From Mangrovicoccus sp. HB161399 (lineage in GTDB: Bacteria; Pseudomonadota; Alphaproteobacteria; Rhodobacterales; Rhodobacteraceae): DNA of 64,000 nucleotides. The stretch covers positions 26,047-90,046 of the forward strand of contig NZ_JAATVU010000025.1 of NCBI RefSeq assembly GCF_013184745.1, read 5' to 3'. This document shows, piece by piece, positions 7,805-16,215 of the stretch; the first letter of the stretch is position 1; each line of letters opens with the position of its first letter. The notes beneath the pieces are model-generated. The model did no database searches. It was not told the origin of the DNA and saw only the letters and a list, made by a program, of their open reading frames with translations. The position numbers were made by a program, and so were the translations under genes.

Positions 7805-9394
7805 CTAAGCTGCGAGGATCGCGCGGGCGCAGCGCTCGCCGATCATCATGCTGGGCACGTTGGTGTTGCCGCCGATCAGCGTCGGCATGACCGAGCTGTC
7901 GGCGATGCGCAGGCCGTCGATGCCGCTGACCTTCATCTCCTTCGGATCGATCACCGCCATCGGATCGGTGCCCATCTTGCAGGTGCCCACGGGGTGGTAG
8001 ACGGTCAGCGCCTCGGCGCGCAGATAGGCGAGGATCTCGTCGTCGGTCCGCACGTCCGGGCCGGGCAGCATCTCGGGGCCGCGGATCGCCTCGAAGACCG
8101 GGTCGGCAAAGATCTTGCGCGCGATCTTGATCCCCTCGACCAGCGTGGCGGCATCTTCCGGCGCGGAGAAGAAGCGGTGGTCGATCTCGGCGGCGCCATC
8201 CGGAGCCAGCCGGATCTCGCCCACGGATTTCGGCCTGAGCACGCAGGTATGGATGGCATAGCCATGGCCGTATTCGACGAGCCGCCCGCGATGGCTGCGG
8301 TAGCCGGGGACGAAGTGGAACTGGATGTCGGGCTCCGCCCCTGCGTATTTCGTCCGCGCGAAGCCGCCGGCCTCGACATAGTTGGTGCTCAGCATGCCCT
8401 TCCTGGCGGCGAGCCACTGGAAGGGCGCGGCGATCATCGAGGGCAGGTTGCCGACCGACAGCCCCAGCGTCATGATCGAGTCGGAGCGCACGGTGATCAT
8501 GCCGTCGACATGGTCGCGCAGGTTCCGGCCGACGCCCGGCAGGTCATGAACGACCTCGACCCCGGCTGCCTTGAGCATCTCGGCGGGTCCGATGCCCGAG
8601 CGCATCAGGAGCGTCGGCGAGCCGATCGCGCCGCCCGAAAGGATCACCTCCTTCGCGGCGCGGATCTCCCGCTCTCCTTCGGGGCCGGAAACGACCACGC
8701 CGGTGACCCGCTTGCCCTCGACCACCAGCCGCCGCGTCTCTGTGCCGGAGATCACCGTCAGGTTCTGGCGGTCCTCCACCGGCTTCAGGAAGGCGCGGTA
8801 GGAGGACCAGCGCTTGCCGTCCTTCTGGGTCACGTTGTAGATCCCCAGCCCTTCCTGCGAGCCGTCGTTGAAATCGGTCTTCTCCGCCAGCCCGACGGCG
8901 CGGCCGGCCTTCACGAACATCGACGAGACCGGGTTCGGGTCGCGGGCGCGGTCGACATGAACTTCGCCCCCCGTGCCGTGCCAGTCCGGCGACTGGCCGA
9001 TCATGTTCCGCTCCAGCGACTTGAACACCGGCAGCACGTCGTCCCAGGCCCAGCCGTCGCAGCCCAGCTCCGCCCATTCGTCGTAATCCGAGCAGGCGCC
9101 GCGGATGAACACCATCGAATTGATCGTCGAGGACCCGCCGAGCGCCTTGCCGCGGTTCACCGGGATGCGGCGGCCGTTCAGCTCGGGCTGCGGCGTGCCG
9201 ACGTAGGAATAATCGTATTTCGGGTTGCCGTAGAGCGACAGGATCCCCGCGGGCACCTGCACGTTGGGCGCCGCGTCGCTGCCGCCGCCCTCGATCACGC
9301 AGACCGTGGCCGATCCGGCCGACAGCCGGTTGGCGATCACGCAGCCCGCCGAGCCCGCGCCGATGATGATGTAGTCGTAAGTCTCTGCCGCCAT
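7805..9394 (-). CDS. GMC-family FAD alcohol dehydrogenase (choline dehydrogenase-like)
   Basis: A 529-residue glucose-methanol-choline oxidoreductase. The FAD motif IIIGAGSAGCVIANRL is at residues 9-24, the GMC signature GKALGGSSTINSM near 85, and the catalytic His is in YHPVGTCKMG with the second active-site region GGNTNVPSMMIGE near the C-terminus. It oxidises a primary alcohol to an aldehyde, passing electrons to the quinone pool or another acceptor. The start ATG 9394 immediately precedes the FAD motif; the frame stays open to 9673 but that part is GC-rich promoter region. First gene of the leftward cluster, divergent from the methyltransferase. It could supply the aldehyde for the PuuC-like dehydrogenase. 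Confidence 0.93.
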   Translation of the reverse strand: MAAETYDYIIIGAGSAGCVIANRLSAGSATVCVIEGGGSDAAPNVQVPAGILSLYGNPKYDYSYVGTPQPELNGRRIPVNRGKALGGSSTINSMVFIRGACSDYDEWAELGCDGWAWDDVLPVFKSLERNMIGQSPDWHGTGGEVHVDRARDPNPVSSMFVKAGRAVGLAEKTDFNDGSQEGLGIYNVTQKDGKRWSSYRAFLKPVEDRQNLTVISGTETRRLVVEGKRVTGVVVSGPEGEREIRAAKEVILSGGAIGSPTLLMRSGIGPAEMLKAAGVEVVHDLPGVGRNLRDHVDGMITVRSDSIMTLGLSVGNLPSMIAAPFQWLAARKGMLSTNYVEAGGFARTKYAGAEPDIQFHFVPGYRSHRGRLVEYGHGYAIHTCVLRPKSVGEIRLAPDGAAEIDHRFFSAPEDAATLVEGIKIARKIFADPVFEAIRGPEMLPGPDVRTDDEILAYLRAEALTVYHPVGTCKMGTDPMAVIDPKEMKVSGIDGLRIADSSVMPTLIGGNTNVPSMMIGERCARAILAA

Positions 9395-9660
9395 CTGGGC
9401 CTCCGGTCGAAATCCGCGCAAAGCCAGACGCAAGCGGCCGGGCGCGGCCAGAAGGTTTTCGCTCCGCAGGGGATCGGAAAAACCGAACGCTGCGCGGCAT
9501 CCTTCATTTGCTGGGGCAGGCGGCGCGGTCCGGGCCGGGCCGCGGCGGACGGCGGAAAATTTCGGCACGCCTGCCTGCCCTTGAGGCAGCGGAAAAATGA
9601 TCTTTCGGGCCTCGACCCGGTGCGGCGCCGCGGCTAGCGTCGCGCCGAGGGAGATCAGCC
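9395..9660. promoter_or_regulatory. Divergent intergenic region between GMC oxidoreductase and methyltransferase
   Basis: The 266 bp between two divergent starts must hold promoters for the leftward cluster and the rightward methyltransferase gene. An AT-rich patch GGAAAATTTCGG near 9555 and a GAGGGAGA ribosome binding site for the rightward gene are visible. I could not pick out convincing -35/-10 boxes. Confidence 0.4.
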
Positions 9661-10509
9661 ATGACGCATGCAAACGACGCCCAGGAAGCCTTCTGGAACA
9701 AGGGGCCGGGCCAGCGCTGGGTCGAATACCAGCCCGATCTGGACCTGCTGCATGCCGAGGTCACCTCGCTGCTGCTCACCGAGGCGCAGGCGTGGCCGGG
9801 CATGAAGGTGCTCGACATCGGCTGCGGCGCCGGGGCCTCTGCCTTCGCCGCGGCACAGGCGGTCGGGCCGGAGGGGCAGGTGACCGGCGCGGACATTTCC
9901 GCCGTTCTCCTCGACCGGGCGCGGCAGCGTGCGGCGGCGGAAGGGACGGAGAATGTCCGCTTCGTGCTGGCCGATGCGCAGGATGCCGATCTGGGCGGCC
10001 CCTACGACCTGGCGATCTCGCGCTTCGGGGTGATGTTCTTCGCCGATCCGGCGGCGGCCTTCGCCAATATCCGCCGCCATCTGGCGCCGGGCGCGCATTT
10101 CGTCTTTGCCGCCTGGTCCGCGCCCGGCCGCAACCCGTGGTTCCAGGTGCCCCGCGCTGCCGCCGCCGCGCGGCTGGGCGCGCCCGCGCCCGCTGATCCG
10201 GACGCGCCGGGGCCGACCGCCTTCCGCGACATCGGCCGGGTCTCCGGGCTGCTGGCCGAGGCCGGTTTCGCCGATCCGGAGGGGCATGCCGTCGAAGCCG
10301 TCCTGCCGCATCCCGGCGGGATAGAGGCGGTCCTGGCGATGATGCCCTATATCGGCCCCGTCGGCAGCATGATGCGCGAGAAGGAGGGAACCGAAGAGGA
10401 TCTGGACGCGATTCTCGGCAGCATCGCGGTGGCCTTCTCGCAATGGGACGGCCCCGGCGGGCTGGTGATCCCCGCCGAGGTCAACCTGTTCTCGGCCCGG
10501 GCGGACTGA
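9661..10509 (+). CDS. Class I SAM-dependent methyltransferase
   Basis: A 282-residue methyltransferase with the SAM-binding motif I VLDIGCGAGASAFAAA (about 50-65), motif II acidic residue in VTGADIS, and a motif around LADAQDADLG. It belongs to the broad Methyltransf_11/25 group. ATG 9661 follows GAGGGAGA at good spacing. It is divergent from the amine cluster and 101 bp upstream of RNase R. The substrate is unknown; an aromatic-rich C-terminal half is typical for small-molecule methyltransferases of this group. Confidence 0.88.
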   Translation: MTHANDAQEAFWNKGPGQRWVEYQPDLDLLHAEVTSLLLTEAQAWPGMKVLDIGCGAGASAFAAAQAVGPEGQVTGADISAVLLDRARQRAAAEGTENVRFVLADAQDADLGGPYDLAISRFGVMFFADPAAAFANIRRHLAPGAHFVFAAWSAPGRNPWFQVPRAAAAARLGAPAPADPDAPGPTAFRDIGRVSGLLAEAGFADPEGHAVEAVLPHPGGIEAVLAMMPYIGPVGSMMREKEGTEEDLDAILGSIAVAFSQWDGPGGLVIPAEVNLFSARAD

Positions 10510-10610
10510 CTGCCGCGGAAACCGCCGCATGACGGGCTTGCGCGCACCGCAGGCGCCGGGGCTCGCGCTTCCCCGTGACGCCGTCCCGGGGCCGTGATAT
10601 GCGCGAATCC

Positions 10611-12899
10611 ATGACCCGAATTCCGACGAAGGAAGAGGTCCTCGCATGGATCTCCGACAACCCCGCGCTCAGTTCCAAACGTGACATCGCCAAGGCCTTC
10701 GGCCTGAAGGGCGCCGAACGGATCGGGCTGAAGGCCATCCTCAAGGACCTCGAAGCCGAGGGCCACCTGGAGAAGCGCCGCAAGAGCTACCGCGACCCCG
10801 AGCGCCTGCCGCCCGTGTCCATCCTGCTGGTGGAGGAGCCCGACATCGACGGCGACCTCTTCGGCCGTCCGCTGGAATGGCAGGGCGAGGGCCCGGAGCC
10901 GCGCGTGCTGATCCGGCCGCGCCTCAACGATCCGGCGCTGGCGCCGGGCGAGCGCATCCTGGCGCGGGTCACCAAGGCCGATGGCGAGGAAGACTACGCC
11001 TATACCGCGCGGCTGGTGCGCCGCATCGGCCACAACCCGCACCGCATCCTCGGGCTCTACCGCAAGACCGCCGAGGGCGGCCGGATCGTGCCGATCGACA
11101 AGAAGTCCGACCGCGAATGGCGCGTGCCACCGGGGGCGAGCCATGGCGCGAAGGACGGCGAGCTGGTCGAGGCGGAACAGTCCGGGCCGCGCGTCCGCAT
11201 GGGCCTGCCCGCCGCGCGGGTGATCACCCGGCTGGGCGATCCCAGCCAGCCCAAGGCGGTGTCGCTGATCGCCATCCACCAGCACGGCATCCCGGACGAT
11301 TTCCCCGATGCGGTGATCGAGGAGGCGGACAAGTCCAAGCCCGTCGGGCTGTCGGGCCGCGAGGATCTGCGCGACCTGCCGCTGGTGACGATCGACCCGG
11401 CCGATGCGCGCGACCATGACGACGCCGTCTACGCCGCGCCGGACGAGGATGCAGGCAACCCGGGCGGGCACATCGTCTGGGTCGCCATCGCCGATGTTGC
11501 CGCCTATGTCCGTCCCGGCTCGCAGCTCGACCGCGAGGCGAGGAAGCGCGGGAACTCCACCTATTTCCCCGATCGCGTCGTGCCGATGCTGCCCGACCGG
11601 CTGTCCGGCGACCTGTGCTCGCTGCACGAGGGCGTGGCGCGTCCGGTCATCGCGCTGCGCATGGTCTTTGATGCCGAGGGCAACAAGCGCGGGCATTCCT
11701 TCCACCGCGCGCTGATGCGCTCCGCCGCTTCGCTGACCTACGAGCAGGCGCAGGCCGTCGCGAATGGCGAGCCGTCCTCCGACCAGGCCGAGATGCTGGC
11801 CGAGACGGTGATCAAGCCGCTTTTCGCCGCCTATGCCGCCTGCGCCAAGGCGCGCGACCGGCGGCAGCCTCTGGAGCTGGACCTGCCCGAGCGGCGCATC
11901 CAGCTTTCCGAGGAGGGCAAGGTGACTTCAGTGGCCTTCCGCGACCGGCTGGACGCGCACCGGCTGATCGAGGAATTCATGGTCATGGCCAATGTCTGCG
12001 CGGCCGAGACCCTGATCGCCAAGCGGCGGCCGCTGCTGTTCCGCATCCACGAGGAACCCGATCCCGACAAGCTGGAGGCGCTGCGCGAGACCGCGACGGC
12101 CTCCGGGCTGGTGCTGGCCAAGGGGCAGGTGCTGAAGACCGCGCATCTCAACCGGCTCTTGAAGCAGGCGGCGGGGACCGACCAGGCCGAGCTGATCAAC
12201 CTGACCACGCTGCGTTCCATGACGCAGGCCTATTACAGCCCGGTCAACCTCGGCCATTTCGGCCTGGCGCTGCGGGCCTACGCGCATTTCACCTCGCCGA
12301 TCCGGCGCTATGCCGACCTTGTCGTCCACCGCGCCCTGATCGCGGCGCACGGCTGGGGCGGCGACGGCATGACGCCGGAAGAAGAGGAAGTGCTGGAAAA
12401 GACCGCGCAGCACATCTCGGATACCGAGCGCCGCTCCATGGCGGCCGAGCGCGACACGACCGACCGCTATCTTGCCGCCTTCCTGTCGGAGCGGCTGGGC
12501 GCCGAGATGACCGGGCGGATCGCGGGCGTGGCCAAGTTCGGGCTCTTCGTGAAGCTCGACGAGAGCGGCGCGGACGGGCTGGTGCCGGTGCGGACGCTGG
12601 GGCACGAGTTCTTCCACCATGACGCTGCGACCCAGACGCTGATGGGCGCCGAGTCGGGGCGGGTCTTCACCACCGGCCAGCGCGCCCTTGTGAAGCTGCA
12701 GGAGACCGAGCCGGTGACGGGCGGCGTGCTTCTGGAACTTCTGGAGGTCGAGGGCGAGGAAGTGACCCGCACCGGCGCGCGCCGGGCGCCGCCCTATGGC
12801 CGCAAGGCGCCGAAGGGCAAGGGACCGAAGCGCAAGCCCGGTGCCCGCGCTCCTGCCGGCGGGACCGGCCGCAAGGTGACGCGCAGCCGCCGCAAGTAG
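10611..12899 (+). CDS. rnr: Ribonuclease R (3'-5' exoribonuclease)
   Basis: A 762-residue RNase II/R-family exonuclease that degrades structured RNA. Order: N-terminal winged-helix region (SKRDIAKAFGLKG), cold-shock OB domains (about 70-240), RNB catalytic domain with the metal-binding aspartates in TIDPADARDHDDAV (near 260), the FTSPIRRYADLVVHR motif (near 560), an S1 domain (about 620-705) and a very basic tail (GRKAPKGKGPKRKPG) as in RNase R rather than RNase II. The start is uncertain: ATG 10611 gives the usual N-terminus, ATG 10599 is also possible and no clear Shine-Dalgarno decides it. Confidence 0.95.
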   Translation: MTRIPTKEEVLAWISDNPALSSKRDIAKAFGLKGAERIGLKAILKDLEAEGHLEKRRKSYRDPERLPPVSILLVEEPDIDGDLFGRPLEWQGEGPEPRVLIRPRLNDPALAPGERILARVTKADGEEDYAYTARLVRRIGHNPHRILGLYRKTAEGGRIVPIDKKSDREWRVPPGASHGAKDGELVEAEQSGPRVRMGLPAARVITRLGDPSQPKAVSLIAIHQHGIPDDFPDAVIEEADKSKPVGLSGREDLRDLPLVTIDPADARDHDDAVYAAPDEDAGNPGGHIVWVAIADVAAYVRPGSQLDREARKRGNSTYFPDRVVPMLPDRLSGDLCSLHEGVARPVIALRMVFDAEGNKRGHSFHRALMRSAASLTYEQAQAVANGEPSSDQAEMLAETVIKPLFAAYAACAKARDRRQPLELDLPERRIQLSEEGKVTSVAFRDRLDAHRLIEEFMVMANVCAAETLIAKRRPLLFRIHEEPDPDKLEALRETATASGLVLAKGQVLKTAHLNRLLKQAAGTDQAELINLTTLRSMTQAYYSPVNLGHFGLALRAYAHFTSPIRRYADLVVHRALIAAHGWGGDGMTPEEEEVLEKTAQHISDTERRSMAAERDTTDRYLAAFLSERLGAEMTGRIAGVAKFGLFVKLDESGADGLVPVRTLGHEFFHHDAATQTLMGAESGRVFTTGQRALVKLQETEPVTGGVLLELLEVEGEEVTRTGARRAPPYGRKAPKGKGPKRKPGARAPAGGTGRKVTRSRRK

Positions 12900-12914
12900 C
12901 GCGGCGCGCTGCTG

Positions 12915-12930
12915 CCTGCGCGAGCGCAGG
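12915..12930 (+). terminator. Stem-loop after rnr
   Basis: CCTGCGC-GA-GCGCAGG is a perfect 7-bp hairpin 15 bp after the rnr stop codon. There is no T-run behind it, so it is terminator-like or an RNA 3'-end stabiliser rather than a textbook intrinsic terminator. Confidence 0.45.
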
Positions 12931-13763
12931 ACATCCTGCAGCCGGATTGCGGGCCTGCCGGTCGCCGCGGAGGTGGACGCACGTCCGGGGCCGACGGCAG
13001 GGCGCGTGCCTGCCTCCGCTCTCGCTGCGGAGACGCAGGGCCTGGCGGTCCTCTCCGCCGTCCTTGCGCGGCCCCGGCACGGACTGGGCGCCGGCCGCGC
13101 GCATCGGGTCCGCGTCGCTGGTTGTGCCCAGCCTTCCCCAAGCGGTGCCTGAATCGCAGCGCGGTCCGGGCGTCTGCACGGACCGGACTGCCAGGGATGC
13201 GGCCTTCGCAACTGGCATCGCCTCGCACGGGCCGGATACGTTCTTCGGTGGCCTGAGGGGAGCACATCTTCTCGCACAGCAGGCGGGTGCTGGTCTCCGG
13301 TGCCGGACAGGTCGACCGGCAGAATATTCTTGGCTCAGGATGGCGCCCTCCGGTTCGGCCCGAGATGTCGCTGGATGCGGGAGGGCAGGCCCGCCTGCCT
13401 GCGCCCGGGCCGGATGTCCGGCTTGCGGAGACAGGGGCGCGCCCTGTCCGGGCCTTGCAGGCTCGTTGCCATGAGCCGGAGCAGGCCGGACCTCAAGGCG
13501 GCTTTCGGCACGGGCAAGAGGGCGTGCGGCTTCCGGGGCGGTCCGGGCTTCCCGGAACAGGAGGGATGCGCGGGGAAGCGGGCCGGGTCCCCTCGGCCGA
13601 CCCAGCCGTTGGGTCTGCCCGGAGTCCGGCCGGCGGGGCGCCGGGCCCAGCCTCAAGGCCGTGTCCCGCCGAGGCGATCTTGACCATCCTAGCTTTGGTC
13701 CGGAGCGCTTTTGCCATTTGCTCTTGCAGGCGTGTCCATGGGCTCCGTACGCGCCTCCGGGCG

Positions 13764-13820
13764 GGCGGCAGGGGCGGCAGGGGCGGCAGGGGCGGCAGGG
13801 GCGGCAGGGGCGGCAGGGGC
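13764..13820 (+). repeat. 9-bp tandem repeat, 6.3 copies
   Basis: Six exact head-to-tail copies of GGCGGCAGG followed by GGC, 57 bp in all, within non-coding sequence. The unit is a multiple of 3, so it would not shift a frame if translated, but no gene is apparent around it. Exact copies suggest recent slippage. Confidence 0.9.
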
Positions 13821-14008
13821 CGCTGCGGTTCGGGGGGAGGCGGAGGATGCCGTCCCGGCCGCCGCCAAAATGCGGCTGGATCGGCATCCTCCCTCGCTTG
13901 CCAATGGCCCTTTGCCCGCAGCCCCGCCAATGGGACCGCCCGGTGGTGCCGCGCCTCTGCCTCGGGAAGGGACAGGCTTCGCGGTCCAGCCGGACCGGGC
14001 GAAAGGGA

Positions 14009-14030
14009 TTGATGAAATAATTTCGTCATG
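14009..14030 (+). promoter_or_regulatory. AT-rich imperfect palindrome upstream of transglycosylase gene
   Basis: GATGAAAT-A-ATTTCGTC is an inverted repeat with one mismatch in an otherwise GC-rich region, 254 bp upstream of the next start codon. It could be an operator or part of a promoter; no binding protein can be named. Confidence 0.25.
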
Positions 14031-14283
14031 AAAGCGGGAAACCCGCTCCGGACTGCTGCCGGATCCCCGGAAGGCCGCGGCTGCCCTGATGTGTTGGCAT
14101 GCGCAGAGTTAAGACAAAGTTTCCGGAACAAAATAATCTCGGAGGCCCGCCGGGCACCGGCCTGATCCGCCTGCCGGGAAGGCTAGGAGACGGCCCGGTT
14201 TTGAGGTAGAATCCCGGAAAAAACGAAGACCAAAAATCACGAGAACAAGACGGCAAGAGCAGTCTCAGAGCAGGAGCAGGACC

Positions 14284-15573
14284 ATGGCAGCCAGGATGAT
14301 GGCGCTCGCCTATGCAGGCATAGTCTCGATTTTTCCGGTTTTCTCTCCCGCCCATGCCGCGGACGGACCTGTGGTGACGCGGGCGATGATGCCGTCGCCG
14401 CGGCCCGTGGCGCGGCCCGGCGAGGTGGCGCTGCCGGTCGTTCCGGTGGTGGCCAATACCGGCTTTGCCCGCTGGATCAGCGGGTTCCGCAGCCGCGCCA
14501 TGGCGCAGGGTATTTCGGCGCGCACCTTCGACCGCGCCTTCCAGGGCGTCGAGTACAATGCGGACGTGATCTCGCGCGACCGCAACCAGGCGGAATTCGC
14601 CCGCACGCTCTGGGACTATCTCGACAGCGCGGTCTCGGACACGCGGGTCGCCAACGGCCGCGCGGGGCTGGCCTCCTACGGGCCGGTGCTGGACCGGATC
14701 GAGGCCAAGTACGGCGTCGACAAGGAGGTCGTTGTCGCGATCTGGGGGCTGGAAAGCGCCTATGGCAGCTACCGAGGCTCGACCCCGATCGTCCCGGCGC
14801 TGGCGACGCTGGCCTATGACGGCCGCCGCGGCCCGTTCTTCGAGGAGCAGCTGGTCGCCGCGCTGAGGATCATCCAGGCGGGCGACATCGACCCCGCGCA
14901 CATGACCGGCAGCTGGGCGGGCGCGATGGGGCACACCCAGTTCATGCCGACCTCCTTCCTGGAATACGCGGTGGACTTCACCGGCGACGGGCGGCGGGAC
15001 ATCTGGTCGGACGATCCCAGCGACGCGCTGGCCTCCACCGCGGCCTATCTGGCGCGCTTCGGCTGGATCCGGGACCAGCCCTGGGGTGTCGAGGTGCAGC
15101 TGCCCGCGGGATTCGACTTCGCCCATGCGGGCCATGACACCAAGCGCCCGGTGGCCGACTGGACGGCGCTGGGCGTGCGCGGCATGGACGGGCGGCCGGT
15201 CGCGGATCACGGCAAGGCGGCGGTCCTGGTGCCCGCGGGCGCCAACGGCCCGGCCTTCATGGTGTTCCGCAACTTCAACGTCATCGAACGCTACAACGCG
15301 GCCGATTCCTACGTGATCGGCGTCGGCCACCTGAGCGACCGGCTGAAGGGGCAGGGCGGATTCGTGCAGGACTGGCCGCGCGGCGACCGGGCGCTGATGT
15401 CGGCGGAGAAGAAGGAGCTGCAGACCCGCCTGACCGCGGCCGGCTACTCCACCCAGGGCGTCGACGGGCGCATCGGGCCGAACACGATCGACGCGATCCG
15501 CGCCTACCAGATCGCCCGCGGGCTGACCCCGGACGGCTATCCCAGCGCGGCGCTGCTGGAGCATCTGCGCTGA
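14284..15573 (+). CDS. Lytic murein transglycosylase, MltB-like (SLT_2) with peptidoglycan-binding domain
   Basis: A 429-residue periplasmic enzyme that cleaves the MurNAc-GlcNAc bond to form 1,6-anhydro ends. It has an N-terminal signal peptide ending around SPAHA, the SLT_2 catalytic domain with the catalytic Glu in WGLESAYGSYRG (near 160), the family block SWAGAMGHTQFMPTSF (about 213-228), and a C-terminal PG_binding_1 domain (about 370-429, GVDGRIGPNTIDAIRAYQ). The start ATG 14284 is preceded by GAGCAGGA. It is clearly paralogous to the gene at 19043-20182, sharing the same blocks in the same order. Confidence 0.93.
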   Translation: MAARMMALAYAGIVSIFPVFSPAHAADGPVVTRAMMPSPRPVARPGEVALPVVPVVANTGFARWISGFRSRAMAQGISARTFDRAFQGVEYNADVISRDRNQAEFARTLWDYLDSAVSDTRVANGRAGLASYGPVLDRIEAKYGVDKEVVVAIWGLESAYGSYRGSTPIVPALATLAYDGRRGPFFEEQLVAALRIIQAGDIDPAHMTGSWAGAMGHTQFMPTSFLEYAVDFTGDGRRDIWSDDPSDALASTAAYLARFGWIRDQPWGVEVQLPAGFDFAHAGHDTKRPVADWTALGVRGMDGRPVADHGKAAVLVPAGANGPAFMVFRNFNVIERYNAADSYVIGVGHLSDRLKGQGGFVQDWPRGDRALMSAEKKELQTRLTAAGYSTQGVDGRIGPNTIDAIRAYQIARGLTPDGYPSAALLEHLR

Positions 15574-15580
15574 CGCAGGG

Positions 15581-15630
15581 TGGGGCCGGGAAGCGCCGCC
15601 TTTGTGCTTGACCTTCCCGGAGACTCCCCA
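15581..15630 (+). terminator. Long stem-loop after transglycosylase gene
   Basis: TGGGGCCGGGAAG pairs with CTTCCCGG-agac-TCCCCA across a 19-nt loop, just after the stop codon at 15573. No T-run follows. It may terminate this gene ahead of rpmB. Confidence 0.4.
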
Positions 15631-15734
15631 TAAGACACCGCAACTCAGGCGGCGCGGGGACTTCCGCGCTCCTTTCAGTTATAACCCACGCCATGCCGCT
15701 TGTCGTATGGCTGACACCAGACGAGGATACCCCC

Positions 15735-16025
15735 ATGTCGCGCCGTTGCGAACTGACCGGTAAGGGCCCGATGGTTGGCAACAATGTCAGCCACGCCAAC
15801 AACAAGACCAAGCGCCGCTTCCTGCCGAACCTGAACGACGTCACCCTGATCTCCGATACGCTGGGCCGTTCGTTCAAGCTGCGGATCTCCGCATCCGCCC
15901 TGCGCTCGGTCGATCACCGCGGCGGTCTGGACGCCTTCCTTGCGAAAGCCAAGGACACCGAGCTGTCCGACAACGCGCTGAAGATCAAGAAGGACATCGC
16001 CAAGGCGCAGGCCGCAACGGCCTGA
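15735..16025 (+). CDS. rpmB: 50S ribosomal protein L28
   Basis: A 96-residue ribosomal protein L28. It opens with the conserved [20 protein letters not shown] and continues TKRRFLPNL, both characteristic of bacterial L28; alphaproteobacterial forms are about this length with the C-terminal extension seen here. ATG 15735 was chosen because the conserved block begins there; the frame is open upstream to 15693 without family similarity. It stands alone and is followed by a strong intrinsic terminator. Confidence 0.98.
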   Translation: MSRRCELTGKGPMVGNNVSHANNKTKRRFLPNLNDVTLISDTLGRSFKLRISASALRSVDHRGGLDAFLAKAKDTELSDNALKIKKDIAKAQAATA

Positions 16026-16070
16026 TCCGGCGAAGGCCCGGGCAGCCGGGCGCCAAGCTGACAAGTTGAT

Positions 16071-16097
16071 CGCGCGGCAGGCCCTGCCGCGCGTTTT
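16071..16097 (+). terminator. Intrinsic terminator of rpmB
   Basis: CGCGCGGCAG-GCC-CTGCCGCGCG, a perfect 10-bp stem with a 3-nt loop, is followed by TTTTCCGTTT. It lies 45 bp after the rpmB stop codon. Confidence 0.9.
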
Positions 16098-16215
16098 CCG
16101 TTTCCGGGCCAGCGTTCCGCCGGAACGCCGCGGCGGCGGCCTGCGGGTCTTGCCAATCTCCGCCAGCTGCACATTCTGCGCGCCGGGCAGGGAAACAGCT
16201 TTCCGGGGAACGGCA

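Larger units (their letters stand above)
12931..14283. other. Gene-poor 1.35 kb interval
   Basis: No convincing protein is encoded here. Every open frame on either strand is rich in Arg, Pro, Gly and Ala without recognisable motifs and without a credible ribosome binding site, as expected for random frames in very GC-rich DNA. The interval holds the 9-bp tandem repeat at 13764-13820 and an AT-richer stretch from about 14005 to 14270 that probably contains the promoter of the transglycosylase gene. It may be a decayed gene, but no fragment could be matched to a family. Confidence 0.5.

Noticed and set aside
6083..9637. A very long open frame on the plus strand (over 1100 codons) opposite the oxidoreductase genes
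   Set aside because: It is antisense to clear genes with intact motifs. In DNA with such GC-rich third positions, antisense frames stay open by chance, and its translation has no recognisable domain.
13764..13820. Short regular repeats as a possible CRISPR array
   Set aside because: Units are 9 bp, contiguous and without spacers, and no cas gene is present.
12794..13887. Overlapping Arg/Pro-rich open frames after rnr on the minus strand
   Set aside because: The translations are low-complexity (runs of Cys-Arg-Pro from the repeat), have no motif and no ribosome binding site.
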